A DNA stretch of 64,000 bases, from contig NC_065544.1 of the NCBI RefSeq assembly GCF_932294415.1, forward strand, positions 16,653,351 through 16,717,350, in the 5' to 3' direction. The DNA is from Quercus robur. Its lineage: Eukaryota; Streptophyta; Magnoliopsida; Fagales; Fagaceae. How positions within the stretch are numbered: the stretch's first letter is position 1; each line of letters opens with the position of its first letter. The notes under the pieces are model-generated. The model was not told the DNA's origin and did no database searches. It saw only the letters and a program-made list of their open reading frames with translations. Positions 56,050 to 64,000 of this stretch are shown here, piece after piece. Both the position numbers and the translations under genes were made by a program.

Positions 56050-58818
56050 ATGATGCTCTTCTTTAAGGATTCGAAAATTGGTGAAGAACCAGCCTTGTTT
56101 ATTTATAAGAAGAAAGATGACAAGGATGCGAAGCCTACGACCTTGATTGTTCGTCCGCCCACAATTGGAAAATTTTCAGAGAAATGGGGTCGTAACTCTT
56201 ATCCTCTCAATTTGCCGAAATGGTCACAGGTTGTTTCTTCTAATGGCGGCTCTAACTTGGAAACAACCATCCTTCTTGCCTCGCATCACAAAAATGTTGC
56301 TAAATCAAAGCCGTACAACACTTTGGGACGGGAGATAATTGCCAAACATGCGGATTGGGATTTTTCCTTTAACGTGAATGGAGGATCTTCTTACTTCTTC
56401 CTTTATTGGGATTGGCTAGAAGATGTGCTCAGCCGGTGTAAACAGCTCCTTGATGTGACCCACCTCTACAGTGCGGTCTTTGCTTCCTTATTCACATATG
56501 ATTATGATGAAAACCTCATGAAAGCATTTTGTGAGTGTTGGAGTCCGTCCACTAATACCCTCCATACCTCCGTTGGGGAAATTTCCATCACACCATGGGA
56601 TCTTTCCATTCTCGGTGGACTTCCTTGTACCGGTGCATTTTATGATGAAGTAGTACCCAATGCGGAAGAGCTAGATGGGATCAATGATCAAGGACGACCT
56701 TATCTACCGTACAGCTGTCGCTACCTCTTCCTGGCGTATCATCATCTTCAAAATCGGCTGAAGAAACAAGGGAAAGTAGGTGTTCGTGACTGGATTACTT
56801 TTTGGTATAGAGGAAATAGCAAGTATTCGGCTCCTAGAAAACCAGCGAGACGGACAACCATTCCCAAGTATAGTCAGAATCCCTCGGGTGAGATAAAGGA
56901 GCATGGGCCATGGCTTGATAAAGAACACGGGGTCTTTGTGGATCTTCAAGTTGAAGGTGGCTTAAAGGAGGAGACTTATTTATCGGCGCTTCTTTCCTGT
57001 TGGCTGTGCATATTTGTCTTCCCTATCAAGGATCAGAACAGCATCCGTCCTGGCACTTTCAAAATTGCTAGTTCCATAGCTAGTGGTCGTTCATTTGGCC
57101 TTGCTTCCCCAGTATTGGCTAGCATTTATCGTGGGCTTAATACCATTTCTTCCTCTTCTACCCCGAGCAAGTCCGGAGCTAGCTTTGCCATCCATTATGT
57201 TCATGCCTGGGTAGGTCATTTCTTCCGAAGCAATCGCCTCACCCAAGATAAACCATCTGATGCTTTGATGACTAAATATTCTGGTGTGGGCTATGTCTCT
57301 CCGTTCAACGAATTCTCTGCACGCAAGCATATACGAAACGCCACCAACTTTCTTTGGCACCGAACTGCTTTCAAGAAAAACTATGACCAGACTTTTATTG
57401 ACAATGATCATTTATCCGTTCAGAAGTTCGACTACTTTATAAGCCTTCGCTCGGGGTACTTGTCACTTCGATGTGAAGACCAACATATTGTAGAAGCATA
57501 CAGTCCTCACAGATTCAGTCGGCGCTTTGGATTTCATCAAGACATCCCAGGTGATTTGAAGGAGGAAATTCATACCGATTCTTTGAAAGACCTCTACCAA
57601 TTCTATCAATCCTTCACTTGCTGCAACACAGATTCTAAGGTATTCATTCCAGCTTTTGCCACAGACTTTGGAAGTCGAGTCAGACATAGATACAAACAAT
57701 GGTGGGAAAGGGTTTGCGGAAATGATTTTACCAAAGGAACAGACCTCCTAGCTGACATCGCCTCCTTCCCTGTTAAGCCATTAACATCCAACAAGCCTCA
57801 GAAGGGAAAGAGGGAACTACCAGACCCATACATTCCACAGCATTTGTCAGAGTTTGCACGACGTCGTCTTGAAGATGATAGTCATTCAAAAGCCTCATCT
57901 CGACATATCGAAGTCACCTGCAGTCAAGGCACCAAAGGTCTATTTGTTGTACCAGTTAAGGATGCCAGTAAAATTTCTGAGGAGGAGGTGGGTAACGACC
58001 TGGGCTATAATTGGAAACAATCGAAGAGTCCAATGGAGGGTGTTGATGTGGAGATTTCTATTAATCATGCACAGCTTCTTTCAAATAGCGAGTCTTCTAT
58101 TTCAAAGCCATCTGCAAAGAGTTCGGATCTTGAGAGGTGTGAATTTGCTGATGTTGGTACGTCGTCCCAATTTCCGATTGAGACAGAAAGGGCGCCTCTG
58201 CCATGCCTACAACCAGTTAAACCTCCGGAAGTCTCTGTGTTTCAAGCCAAGGCACATATTTCTTTTGTGCGTAGGAAAGGGGCTTCTATGCTAGGAGATG
58301 TTCTTCTAAACAGGCTTTCAAATCTTTCCGTAGACACCATCCTCCCACAAGCTGAAGTACAAGAGATTTATAGTGGGGTTAAAAGTCTTGGAGTGGACCC
58401 TCAACACTTGCGCGAGAATGTTGACAAATATTGCGAGGGTATTGTAGACTATTTGAAGATGAAGGAATTTCTAAACCAACGACCAAGTTCTGTCATCTTG
58501 TCTCAACGCCAGGCTGAAGTTGAATCCCTTTTTTCTGAAGCATCGCAGAAGAAAGCGTCTTTGAAGACTGAACTTGATGCTGTTAGATTGAGGATGGTTG
58601 ACTTGAAAACTGAGCTTGTCCAGTTAGAACAATTATTGTCTCAAATTGAAACTCATCAAGTTGAACAAGACGATGTTGTGCAAGACTTAGAAGAACAACT
58701 TGAAGAAGTCAAATCTACCCCCGCTCTTGAAGACCAGGATATGGAGGCTTTAGAGAAGATACGAGCCCTTCTGGAAGATAATCGTTCTAGCTTGAAAGAT
58801 TTGAAATGGATGTCGTAA
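56050..58818 (+). CDS. Plant mobile domain (PMD) protein carried antisense in the second gypsy element
   Basis: 922 codons from ATG 56050 (MMLFFKDSK); an ATG upstream at 55918 would only add translated poly(T)/TTTTA sequence. Residues about 90-520 match the plant mobile domain (PF10536): FASLFTYDYDENLMKAFCEC, TSVGEISITPWDLSILGGLP, RDWITFWYRG, YLSALLSCWLCIFVFP and FAIHYVHAWVGHFF. The C-terminal 130 residues form a strong coiled coil (RQAEVESLFSEASQKKASLK and on). PMD is known from transposable elements and from the host MAIN/MAIL proteins, which act in silencing and genome stability; this copy's function is unknown. It has its own TATA box and poly(A) signal and converges on gag-pol. Confidence 0.85.
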   Translation: MMLFFKDSKIGEEPALFIYKKKDDKDAKPTTLIVRPPTIGKFSEKWGRNSYPLNLPKWSQVVSSNGGSNLETTILLASHHKNVAKSKPYNTLGREIIAKHADWDFSFNVNGGSSYFFLYWDWLEDVLSRCKQLLDVTHLYSAVFASLFTYDYDENLMKAFCECWSPSTNTLHTSVGEISITPWDLSILGGLPCTGAFYDEVVPNAEELDGINDQGRPYLPYSCRYLFLAYHHLQNRLKKQGKVGVRDWITFWYRGNSKYSAPRKPARRTTIPKYSQNPSGEIKEHGPWLDKEHGVFVDLQVEGGLKEETYLSALLSCWLCIFVFPIKDQNSIRPGTFKIASSIASGRSFGLASPVLASIYRGLNTISSSSTPSKSGASFAIHYVHAWVGHFFRSNRLTQDKPSDALMTKYSGVGYVSPFNEFSARKHIRNATNFLWHRTAFKKNYDQTFIDNDHLSVQKFDYFISLRSGYLSLRCEDQHIVEAYSPHRFSRRFGFHQDIPGDLKEEIHTDSLKDLYQFYQSFTCCNTDSKVFIPAFATDFGSRVRHRYKQWWERVCGNDFTKGTDLLADIASFPVKPLTSNKPQKGKRELPDPYIPQHLSEFARRRLEDDSHSKASSRHIEVTCSQGTKGLFVVPVKDASKISEEEVGNDLGYNWKQSKSPMEGVDVEISINHAQLLSNSESSISKPSAKSSDLERCEFADVGTSSQFPIETERAPLPCLQPVKPPEVSVFQAKAHISFVRRKGASMLGDVLLNRLSNLSVDTILPQAEVQEIYSGVKSLGVDPQHLRENVDKYCEGIVDYLKMKEFLNQRPSSVILSQRQAEVESLFSEASQKKASLKTELDAVRLRMVDLKTELVQLEQLLSQIETHQVEQDDVVQDLEEQLEEVKSTPALEDQDMEALEKIRALLEDNRSSLKDLKWMS

Positions 58819-58889
58819 TTTCTTTTGTTTTAATTTCCTTTATATATGTCAACATGCTTTCCTCTTGTATTATATTTCTTTCGTTAATC

Positions 58890-58895
58890 AATAAA
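58890..58895 (+). terminator. Polyadenylation signal of the PMD gene
   Basis: AATAAA occurs 72 bp after the PMD stop codon, downstream of a TTGTATTATATTT-type element. Confidence 0.6.
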
Positions 58896-59024
58896 GAAGA
58901 CTTTATTTTCTGTTCCTTCATCATTTTTTTTTTTTTTTTTTTTTTTTTTGAGACTGAACTTAGCAAAGGATACTAAGTTGCCTACGTACCCTTGAGAGGG
59001 ATCAAGTCATCACGTAGTTCAAAA

Positions 59025-59175
59025 GATTTTTGTTTTTTTTTTTTTTTTGTTTTTTTTTTGTTTTTTTTTGCAAAAAAAAGGGGGGCGCAGTGTGTAATAG
59101 TGGGTATCACCACTGATCGAACCCGAGATGGCCTCAAGGGTGACACGGGCGTCCAACCGCTACGCCACACTCGCA
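59025..59175 (-). mobile_element. tRNA-derived SINE, copy 1
   Basis: The minus strand begins TGCGAGTGTGGCGTAGCGGT (A box) and has CTCGGGTTCGATCAG (B box) about 50 bp later, then ends in A-rich tracts (T-rich 59030-59080 on the plus strand). This is the layout of a pol III-driven SINE. It lies between the 3' ends of the PMD gene and gag-pol. Confidence 0.7.
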
Positions 59176-59223
59176 ATTGTTGACATGGAGTGAGATTAAT
59201 TTCTCCTTATTGGTACACTTTCA

Positions 59224-59310
59224 AGCATAGAAGCATTTGAGGAACTTCCCATTGATGGGGTCGATCTTTGCATCGTCATTGTTGATCAACTTGTGAGCTT
59301 GGTTAGTGTT
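59224..59310 (-). pseudogene. Duplicated fragment of the integrase C-terminus
   Basis: AGCATAGAAGCATTTGAGGA...CAACTTGTGAGCT matches 59693-59775, the last codons of gag-pol, with about 10-15% differences. It is outside the reading frame and has no function as coding DNA. Confidence 0.85.
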
Positions 59311-59409
59311 TGCCCCCTGCTTGAGAGTTGGAAGTACACCATAAGCAATGGTCACATGGTTTGACCTGACAACTTCATTGAAGTCTAGATCAATCTTGTT
59401 TTCTTTGGC

Positions 59410-59560
59410 AAAAATGGAGGGCTCACGTGTGTAATCCTCGCCCTACGCCCCACGGTATTTCATGGGTACCAATTGCGCATAGCGGGTATTACCACTAATC
59501 GAACCCGAGACCTTGGCCTCAAGGGCGACATAGGCATCCAACCACTACGCCACACTCGCA
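59410..59560 (-). mobile_element. tRNA-derived SINE, copy 2
   Basis: Related to copy 1: TGCGAGTGTGGCGTAGTGGT (A box), GTCTCGGGTTCGATTAG (B box) and a similar body, with no long A tail. AATGG occurs on both sides (59561 and near 59411), a possible but short duplication. Confidence 0.6.
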
Positions 59561-59689
59561 AATGGTGTCATAAAGGGGGATTAATTTTTCTTTATTTGTA
59601 CGCTTTCAAAGGTAATGGGAAGACATCATGTACCCTTGCAGCGTTATGGTGGGTAGTTTAAGCTCTTACCGAGGAGCACTCCTCGATCT

Positions 59690-62600
59690 TCAAGCATAGA
59701 AGCGTTTGAGGAACTTCCCATTGATGGGGCCGATCCTTACACCATCATTATCAATCAACTTGTAAGCTCCATTGGTGTAGACTTCTTGCACAACATAAGG
59801 TCCATCCCATTTTGAAGTGAACTTATTGCCTGTACGATGAGTTGTGATGATAGGTCTTCGAACGGCGAGGACTAAGTCACCAACTTGGAATGATCGTGGT
59901 TTGACTCTTTTATTGAATGCGCTTGAAAGACGAGCTTGATAGCATTCAAGGCGTTGTTGGGCCTCGAGCCTTTTTTCATCAAGTGCCTCTAATTCTTGCA
60001 ACCTGAGCTTGGCATTTTCTTCTCCAGTCAATCCTTCTTGAATGGCAATCCGTAATGATGGGATTTGGCGTTCTAAAGGAAGGACGGCTTCAACTCCGTA
60101 GACGAGAGAATATGGCGTTGCTTGAGTAGGCGTTCGAAATGTTGTTCGATATGCCCATAATGTTTCTCCGATTCTTTCATGCCAGTCTCGCTTTGTCTTG
60201 GATACCACTTTTTTCAACAAACTGCCAAGTGTTTTGTTAAACGCTTCAGCTAGTCCATTTGCCGGGGCATTGTACATGGAGGAGTTGTATTGTTTAAATT
60301 CAAACTTCTCACATAGCTCTGTCATCAGCCTATTGTAGAACGGTTTGCCATTATCAGTTATGATATACCGAGGGACACCATACCGATAGATCAAGTGAGT
60401 TCGAATGAAATTGACCACCGTTTCTTTCTTCACTTCCCTAAGGGGTACAGCTTCCGCCCATTTAGAGAAGTAGTCAGTTGCGGCCAAGATGTACAAGTGG
60501 CCACCGGATGACTTTGGTAATGGCCCTATTGCATCAAGTCCCCATGCATCAAAAGGCCAAGAAGCTACAGTTGGGTGTAAAGGTTCTGGCGGTTGGTGGA
60601 TGAAGTTTGCGTGATACTGACAAGCTTCACACTTTTTAGCACATTCCATAGAATCTTGCACCATTGTAGGCCAATAGTAACCCATTCGTTTGATCCTATA
60701 ATGTAACTTAGGACCTGACTGATGTGCGCCGCATATTCCAGAATGAGCCTCCTCTAAGGCTTGTTTAGCCTCCTCCTCTCCTAAGCAACGGAGAAACAAT
60801 CCATCGAATGAACGGCGGAAGAGAGTGTCTTTATAGTAAATGAATCGAGCAGCCCTCCGCCGAATTTCAGTCTTATGGCGTTTATCATCCGGGAGTCTTC
60901 CATGTTGAAGATATTCAATGATCACTTGTCGCCAATCTTCTTTTTCGACAAGGCATACAGAAATGATGTTGGCTTGCTCTTCTTCTTCTTCTTCAACCAC
61001 GAGAGGTACCACCCACCTTTGGGAAATAGCGACCTTGGTTGTCTCTTCTTGGGATAATGCTAAGGCAGTAGCTAAATTAGCTAAAGCATCGGCCTGTCTA
61101 TTCTCCTTCCTCGGTATATGCTCCAATGTGATGGCTTCAAAATTTGCTAGCAACTTCTTCGCATATTTGCAATAGGGGATGAGGTCTTCTTTCTTGACGT
61201 CATATTGCTCCAAGATTTGGTTGATAACTAATTTGGAGTCTCCCAAGATCTCAAGTTGCGATATGCCCATCTCAATAGCCATCTGTAGACCAATGATCAA
61301 TGCTTGATATTCGGCCACGTTGTTAGAGCAGAGTTCGCTTAATGAGAACGAGTAAAGAAGTATTTGCCGTTGTGGAGAAACAAACACTACACCTGCCCCC
61401 GCTCCTTCTTGACGTGCAGCCCCATCAAAAAACATCACCCATGGTGGCATTATTTCAATGTAAAACACATCTTCATCCGGGAAATCATCAGAGAATTCCC
61501 AATCAGAGGGAACTGGGTGATCAGCTAAGAAATCTGCCAATACTTGTCCTTTGACAGCCTTTTGTGGAACATATGCAAGGTCATATTGCTGAAGCAAGAC
61601 TGCCCATCGAGCTATACGACCCGAAATCACTGGCCTGGAGAGGACATATTTGATCGGGTCTGCCTTTGCTATCAAACGGACCATATATGCTTGCATGTAG
61701 TGCTCCAGTTTGTTTATGGCAAAGAAAAGAGCGAGACACATCTTTTCAATAGGAGAATAGTTTAATTCAGCCCCATTGAGAGTTCGACTTAGATAATAAA
61801 GGGCCCTTTCTTTCCCCTCTTTATTTTCTTGCGCCATAAGAGCACCTAGAGACCTTTCTTGGGCCGCAATATACAGCACCAAAGGCTTTCCTGGGATAGG
61901 AGCACCTAAAACTGGAGGATTAAGTAAGTATCTTTTGATGCATGCAAAAGCATTGCTGCAAGCCTCATCCCATTCAAAGTGGACATCCTTTTTCATCAAT
62001 CTATTGAAAGGTTGACATCGACCAGCCAAATTCGAGATAAATCGTCGTATGTAGGCCAATTTTCCCTGCAAGCCTCTAAGTTCTCGCAGATTCTTGGGCT
62101 CTGGCATTTTCTGGATTGCTTCAATTTTGGACTGGTCAATTTCAATACCGCGGTGCCTCACAATGAAACCAAGAAATTTTCCAGATGTTACGCCAAAGGC
62201 GCATTTGCGAGGGTTCATCTTAAGCTGATACTTTCTCAAGCGGGTGAACACGGATCGTAGATCTGCCAGATGGTCTTCCCTCCTTTTTGTTTTAACCACC
62301 AAATCATCGACATAACACTCCACGTATTTATGAAGTACATTATCAAAGATCTTCTGCATGGCCCGTTGATAAGTAGCACCAGCATTCTTTAGTCCAAAAG
62401 GCATCACTTTGTAACAGTAAATTCCCTTAGGGGTACGGAAAGCTGTAAGCTGCTCATCCTTAGGATTCATTCGAATTTGGTTGTAACCCGAAGATCCATC
62501 CATGAAAGATAAAGCTTCATGACCGGTAGTGGCATCAACCATGACCTCAGTGATGGGTAATGGAAAATCATCTTTGGGACATGCATTATTCAAATCACGG

Positions 62601-64000
62601 AAGTCAACGCACACTCGGATTTGTCCATTCTTCTTCTTGACAGGGACGATGTTAGCAATCCATTCCGGGTATTGCACTTCGCGAATGAAGTTTGCTTCAA
62701 TGAGCTTATTGACCTCGGTTTCTATTTGAGGGATAAGCTCTGGCCGAAAGCGTCTTTGAGCTTGTTTGACTGGGCGCACGCCTTTCTTTACTGCCAAATG
62801 GTGTAGAGCAATACTTGGATTGAGCCCAGGCATTTCCTTGTAAGTCCAAGCGAACACATCTTTGTACTCTACTAGGAGCTTGAGGTATCCTTCTTCTTCT
62901 TCAGGGGTAAGAAGCGCACTGATGAAAGTTGGCCGGGGTTCTTCAACAGTTCCTAAATTGATCTCTTTAAGTTCATCAACTGTAGCTTGTCCTCCATCTT
63001 CCAAGGCTGGAGGAGCTTCATCGACCTCTTCATTGGTTGCTTCAGCATCTGACAATGTACCCTCTTCTATTGTAATATGAAACGAGGATGATACCTCTTC
63101 AATTTCCTCATCATGGACGAGTGACTGACTTGTATGTACAATCGTTCGTCTTTTGACTTTGAGCGATCCTTCAGTGTTGATCTCCAAGGTAAAGTTACGT
63201 TTCATGCGTGAAGGAATGCTACTGCGGATTTCATCATTGGCTTTCTTCTCCCCTTGAACGTCAAAGTTTATTGGACTTTGAGAATGACTATCAATAGGCC
63301 TTTTCGTTGCCCCCAGTCGATCAAAGACTGATTTACAAGCAAGAGTGTCCCGATTTGGTGTTACGCAAGCTGTATTTAACCTGTCGAACACTGTGATTCG
63401 TGATGACGAGGCCTCGATGCGATCAAACACTGAGACATGGGGCGAAGAATGGTCTTTTCTTTGATTTGAACTTTCGCCGACCTCCACCGTTATGTATTGA
63501 GAACTCGAAGGATCTCTTCTTCTCTTGATCCATATCTGAGCTGGTGGTTCGGGAGTATAACCTAATCCGGTCTTTGGGATAGGGATTTTATGCCCTTCAA
63601 GCCGCATTTTCCTTTGTGTTTTGCTAAGGCCATGCATCTTTTCTCCGGTGGCTTCTGGAATTAGCTTCCCTAAGTCTTCTTGTTTTGAGAAATCGTAGCC
63701 TGCTTTGGCTAACAGCCTATATGCCTTTGGGTCGAACCATTCTTTCGTCTGCTCACTTGGTAGAATACCATGCTCTATCGGACTTTGCGAAGATCTCACG
63801 AATCCATTTAACGGCTTCAAGGGCAAAGGATTTATGGATGAAGTTAAAGGCATGACATGATTTTCTTTCAATATGGCTACATCCTCCATCGTGAGCTTTG
63901 CAGGTCTCCCCATGTCTTTCGTAAGTTGAAGGCATTCCGCGAATGGTGATTGTCCATTCTTGCGATGTGATAATGGTATATACCGGAGGAATGGTTCTGG
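59690..64000 (-). CDS. Gag-pol of the second gypsy element (3' part; RT, RNase H, aRNH, integrase)
   Basis: An open frame of 1,436 codons runs from the window edge to TAG 59690-59692, with no stop or shift. The first ATG inside is at 63913, but the frame continues unbroken to 64000, so this is the inner part of a longer polyprotein. Counting from that ATG: linker to about 390; reverse transcriptase about 400-600 with MPFGLKNAGATYQ and YVDD (residue 534); pol RNase H about 690-790 (ALYYLSRTLNGAELNYSPIE); a second RNase H about 825-950 starting FFDGAARQEGAGAG; and an integrase with an H-H-C-C finger, DDE residues at about 1126 (GLDAIGP), TDNGKPF and AEAFNKTL (about 1222), and a C-terminal RPRSFQVGD-like fold. 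All catalytic residues are present, so this part looks functional. Confidence 0.93.
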   Translation of the reverse strand, partial: PEPFLRYIPLSHRKNGQSPFAECLQLTKDMGRPAKLTMEDVAILKENHVMPLTSSINPLPLKPLNGFVRSSQSPIEHGILPSEQTKEWFDPKAYRLLAKAGYDFSKQEDLGKLIPEATGEKMHGLSKTQRKMRLEGHKIPIPKTGLGYTPEPPAQIWIKRRRDPSSSQYITVEVGESSNQRKDHSSPHVSVFDRIEASSSRITVFDRLNTACVTPNRDTLACKSVFDRLGATKRPIDSHSQSPINFDVQGEKKANDEIRSSIPSRMKRNFTLEINTEGSLKVKRRTIVHTSQSLVHDEEIEEVSSSFHITIEEGTLSDAEATNEEVDEAPPALEDGGQATVDELKEINLGTVEEPRPTFISALLTPEEEEGYLKLLVEYKDVFAWTYKEMPGLNPSIALHHLAVKKGVRPVKQAQRRFRPELIPQIETEVNKLIEANFIREVQYPEWIANIVPVKKKNGQIRVCVDFRDLNNACPKDDFPLPITEVMVDATTGHEALSFMDGSSGYNQIRMNPKDEQLTAFRTPKGIYCYKVMPFGLKNAGATYQRAMQKIFDNVLHKYVECYVDDLVVKTKRREDHLADLRSVFTRLRKYQLKMNPRKCAFGVTSGKFLGFIVRHRGIEIDQSKIEAIQKMPEPKNLRELRGLQGKLAYIRRFISNLAGRCQPFNRLMKKDVHFEWDEACSNAFACIKRYLLNPPVLGAPIPGKPLVLYIAAQERSLGALMAQENKEGKERALYYLSRTLNGAELNYSPIEKMCLALFFAINKLEHYMQAYMVRLIAKADPIKYVLSRPVISGRIARWAVLLQQYDLAYVPQKAVKGQVLADFLADHPVPSDWEFSDDFPDEDVFYIEIMPPWVMFFDGAARQEGAGAGVVFVSPQRQILLYSFSLSELCSNNVAEYQALIIGLQMAIEMGISQLEILGDSKLVINQILEQYDVKKEDLIPYCKYAKKLLANFEAITLEHIPRKENRQADALANLATALALSQEETTKVAISQRWVVPLVVEEEEEEQANIISVCLVEKEDWRQVIIEYLQHGRLPDDKRHKTEIRRRAARFIYYKDTLFRRSFDGLFLRCLGEEEAKQALEEAHSGICGAHQSGPKLHYRIKRMGYYWPTMVQDSMECAKKCEACQYHANFIHQPPEPLHPTVASWPFDAWGLDAIGPLPKSSGGHLYILAATDYFSKWAEAVPLREVKKETVVNFIRTHLIYRYGVPRYIITDNGKPFYNRLMTELCEKFEFKQYNSSMYNAPANGLAEAFNKTLGSLLKKVVSKTKRDWHERIGETLWAYRTTFRTPTQATPYSLVYGVEAVLPLERQIPSLRIAIQEGLTGEENAKLRLQELEALDEKRLEAQQRLECYQARLSSAFNKRVKPRSFQVGDLVLAVRRPIITTHRTGNKFTSKWDGPYVVQEVYTNGAYKLIDNDGVRIGPINGKFLKRFYA

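Larger units (their letters stand above)
51585..64000 (-). mobile_element. Second Ty3/gypsy element, Tat lineage with plant-mobile-domain gene (runs off right edge)
   Basis: In element order (right to left) the window holds the rest of gag-pol from some point after gag, the integrase end at 59690, an antisense gene with a plant mobile domain (56050-58818), about 3.5 kb of repeat-rich 3' DNA, a polypurine tract and the 3' LTR. The second RNase H after pol RNase H is the Tat-lineage mark. The 5' LTR and gag lie beyond 64000, so age from LTR divergence cannot be judged here. At least 12.4 kb long. Confidence 0.9.

Noticed and set aside
59101-59175. Functional tRNA gene
   Set aside because: A and B boxes are good, but no acceptor stem or anticodon arm pairs; a SINE head fits better.
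1-64000. CRISPR array, bacterial operons or ribosomal RNA genes
   Set aside because: No spaced short repeats with unique spacers, no operon structure and no rRNA sequence; the window is plant nuclear DNA.

Overview
The window is nuclear DNA of a flowering plant, most likely a woody eudicot. It has GT-AG introns, AT-rich intergenic DNA, plant-type Ty3/gypsy, LINE, SINE, Helitron and MITE copies, and an ortholog of the plant arabinan arabinosyltransferase gene ARAD1. The repeat types suggest Fagales, but that is a weak inference. Host genes are few; most of the window is transposable elements and decayed duplicates.

Layout. 25-7622: a young, defective Tat-lineage Ty3/gypsy element on the minus strand. 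Its two 479-bp LTRs differ at 5 sites, it has a perfect 5-bp target duplication, and it carries a spliced gene on the opposite strand. 8160-24740: a family of short genes, all minus strand, that encode the MYC-type N-terminal domain without any bHLH. Copy B (12639-13532) and copy C (23607-24740) are open, copy A (8160-9050) is a pseudogene, and copy D (10361-10995) is a 5' relic. Among them lie a Helitron (15875-16795) and a segmental duplication (18478-19640 and 21485-23190) that carries decayed copies of a GT47 exon. 25809-27866: a broken GT47 gene with exons 1 and 3 but no exon 2 between them. 29430-39407: a LINE fragment, a SINE, a solo LTR and a full-length 6.2-kb LINE with a 14-bp target duplication and disabled ORFs. 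40912-46341: an intact three-exon ARAD1-like gene on the plus strand. 47716-48621: two small terminal-inverted-repeat elements side by side. 51585-64000: the 3' LTR, repeat-rich 3' region, antisense plant-mobile-domain gene and intact gag-pol end of a second, larger Tat-type element, which runs off the right edge.

Three points connect the parts. Both gypsy elements carry a long gene antisense to gag-pol with the same plan (N-terminal globular domain, C-terminal coiled coil, own introns); introns in that orientation are not removed from the element's genomic RNA. The MYC_N-only proteins keep the part of MYC factors known to contact JAZ repressors and Mediator but have no DNA-binding region, so they are candidate decoys in jasmonate-type signalling. 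The GT47 material records an exon that was lost from its gene and survives as degraded duplicates downstream, while an intact paralog lies about 15 kb away on the other strand.
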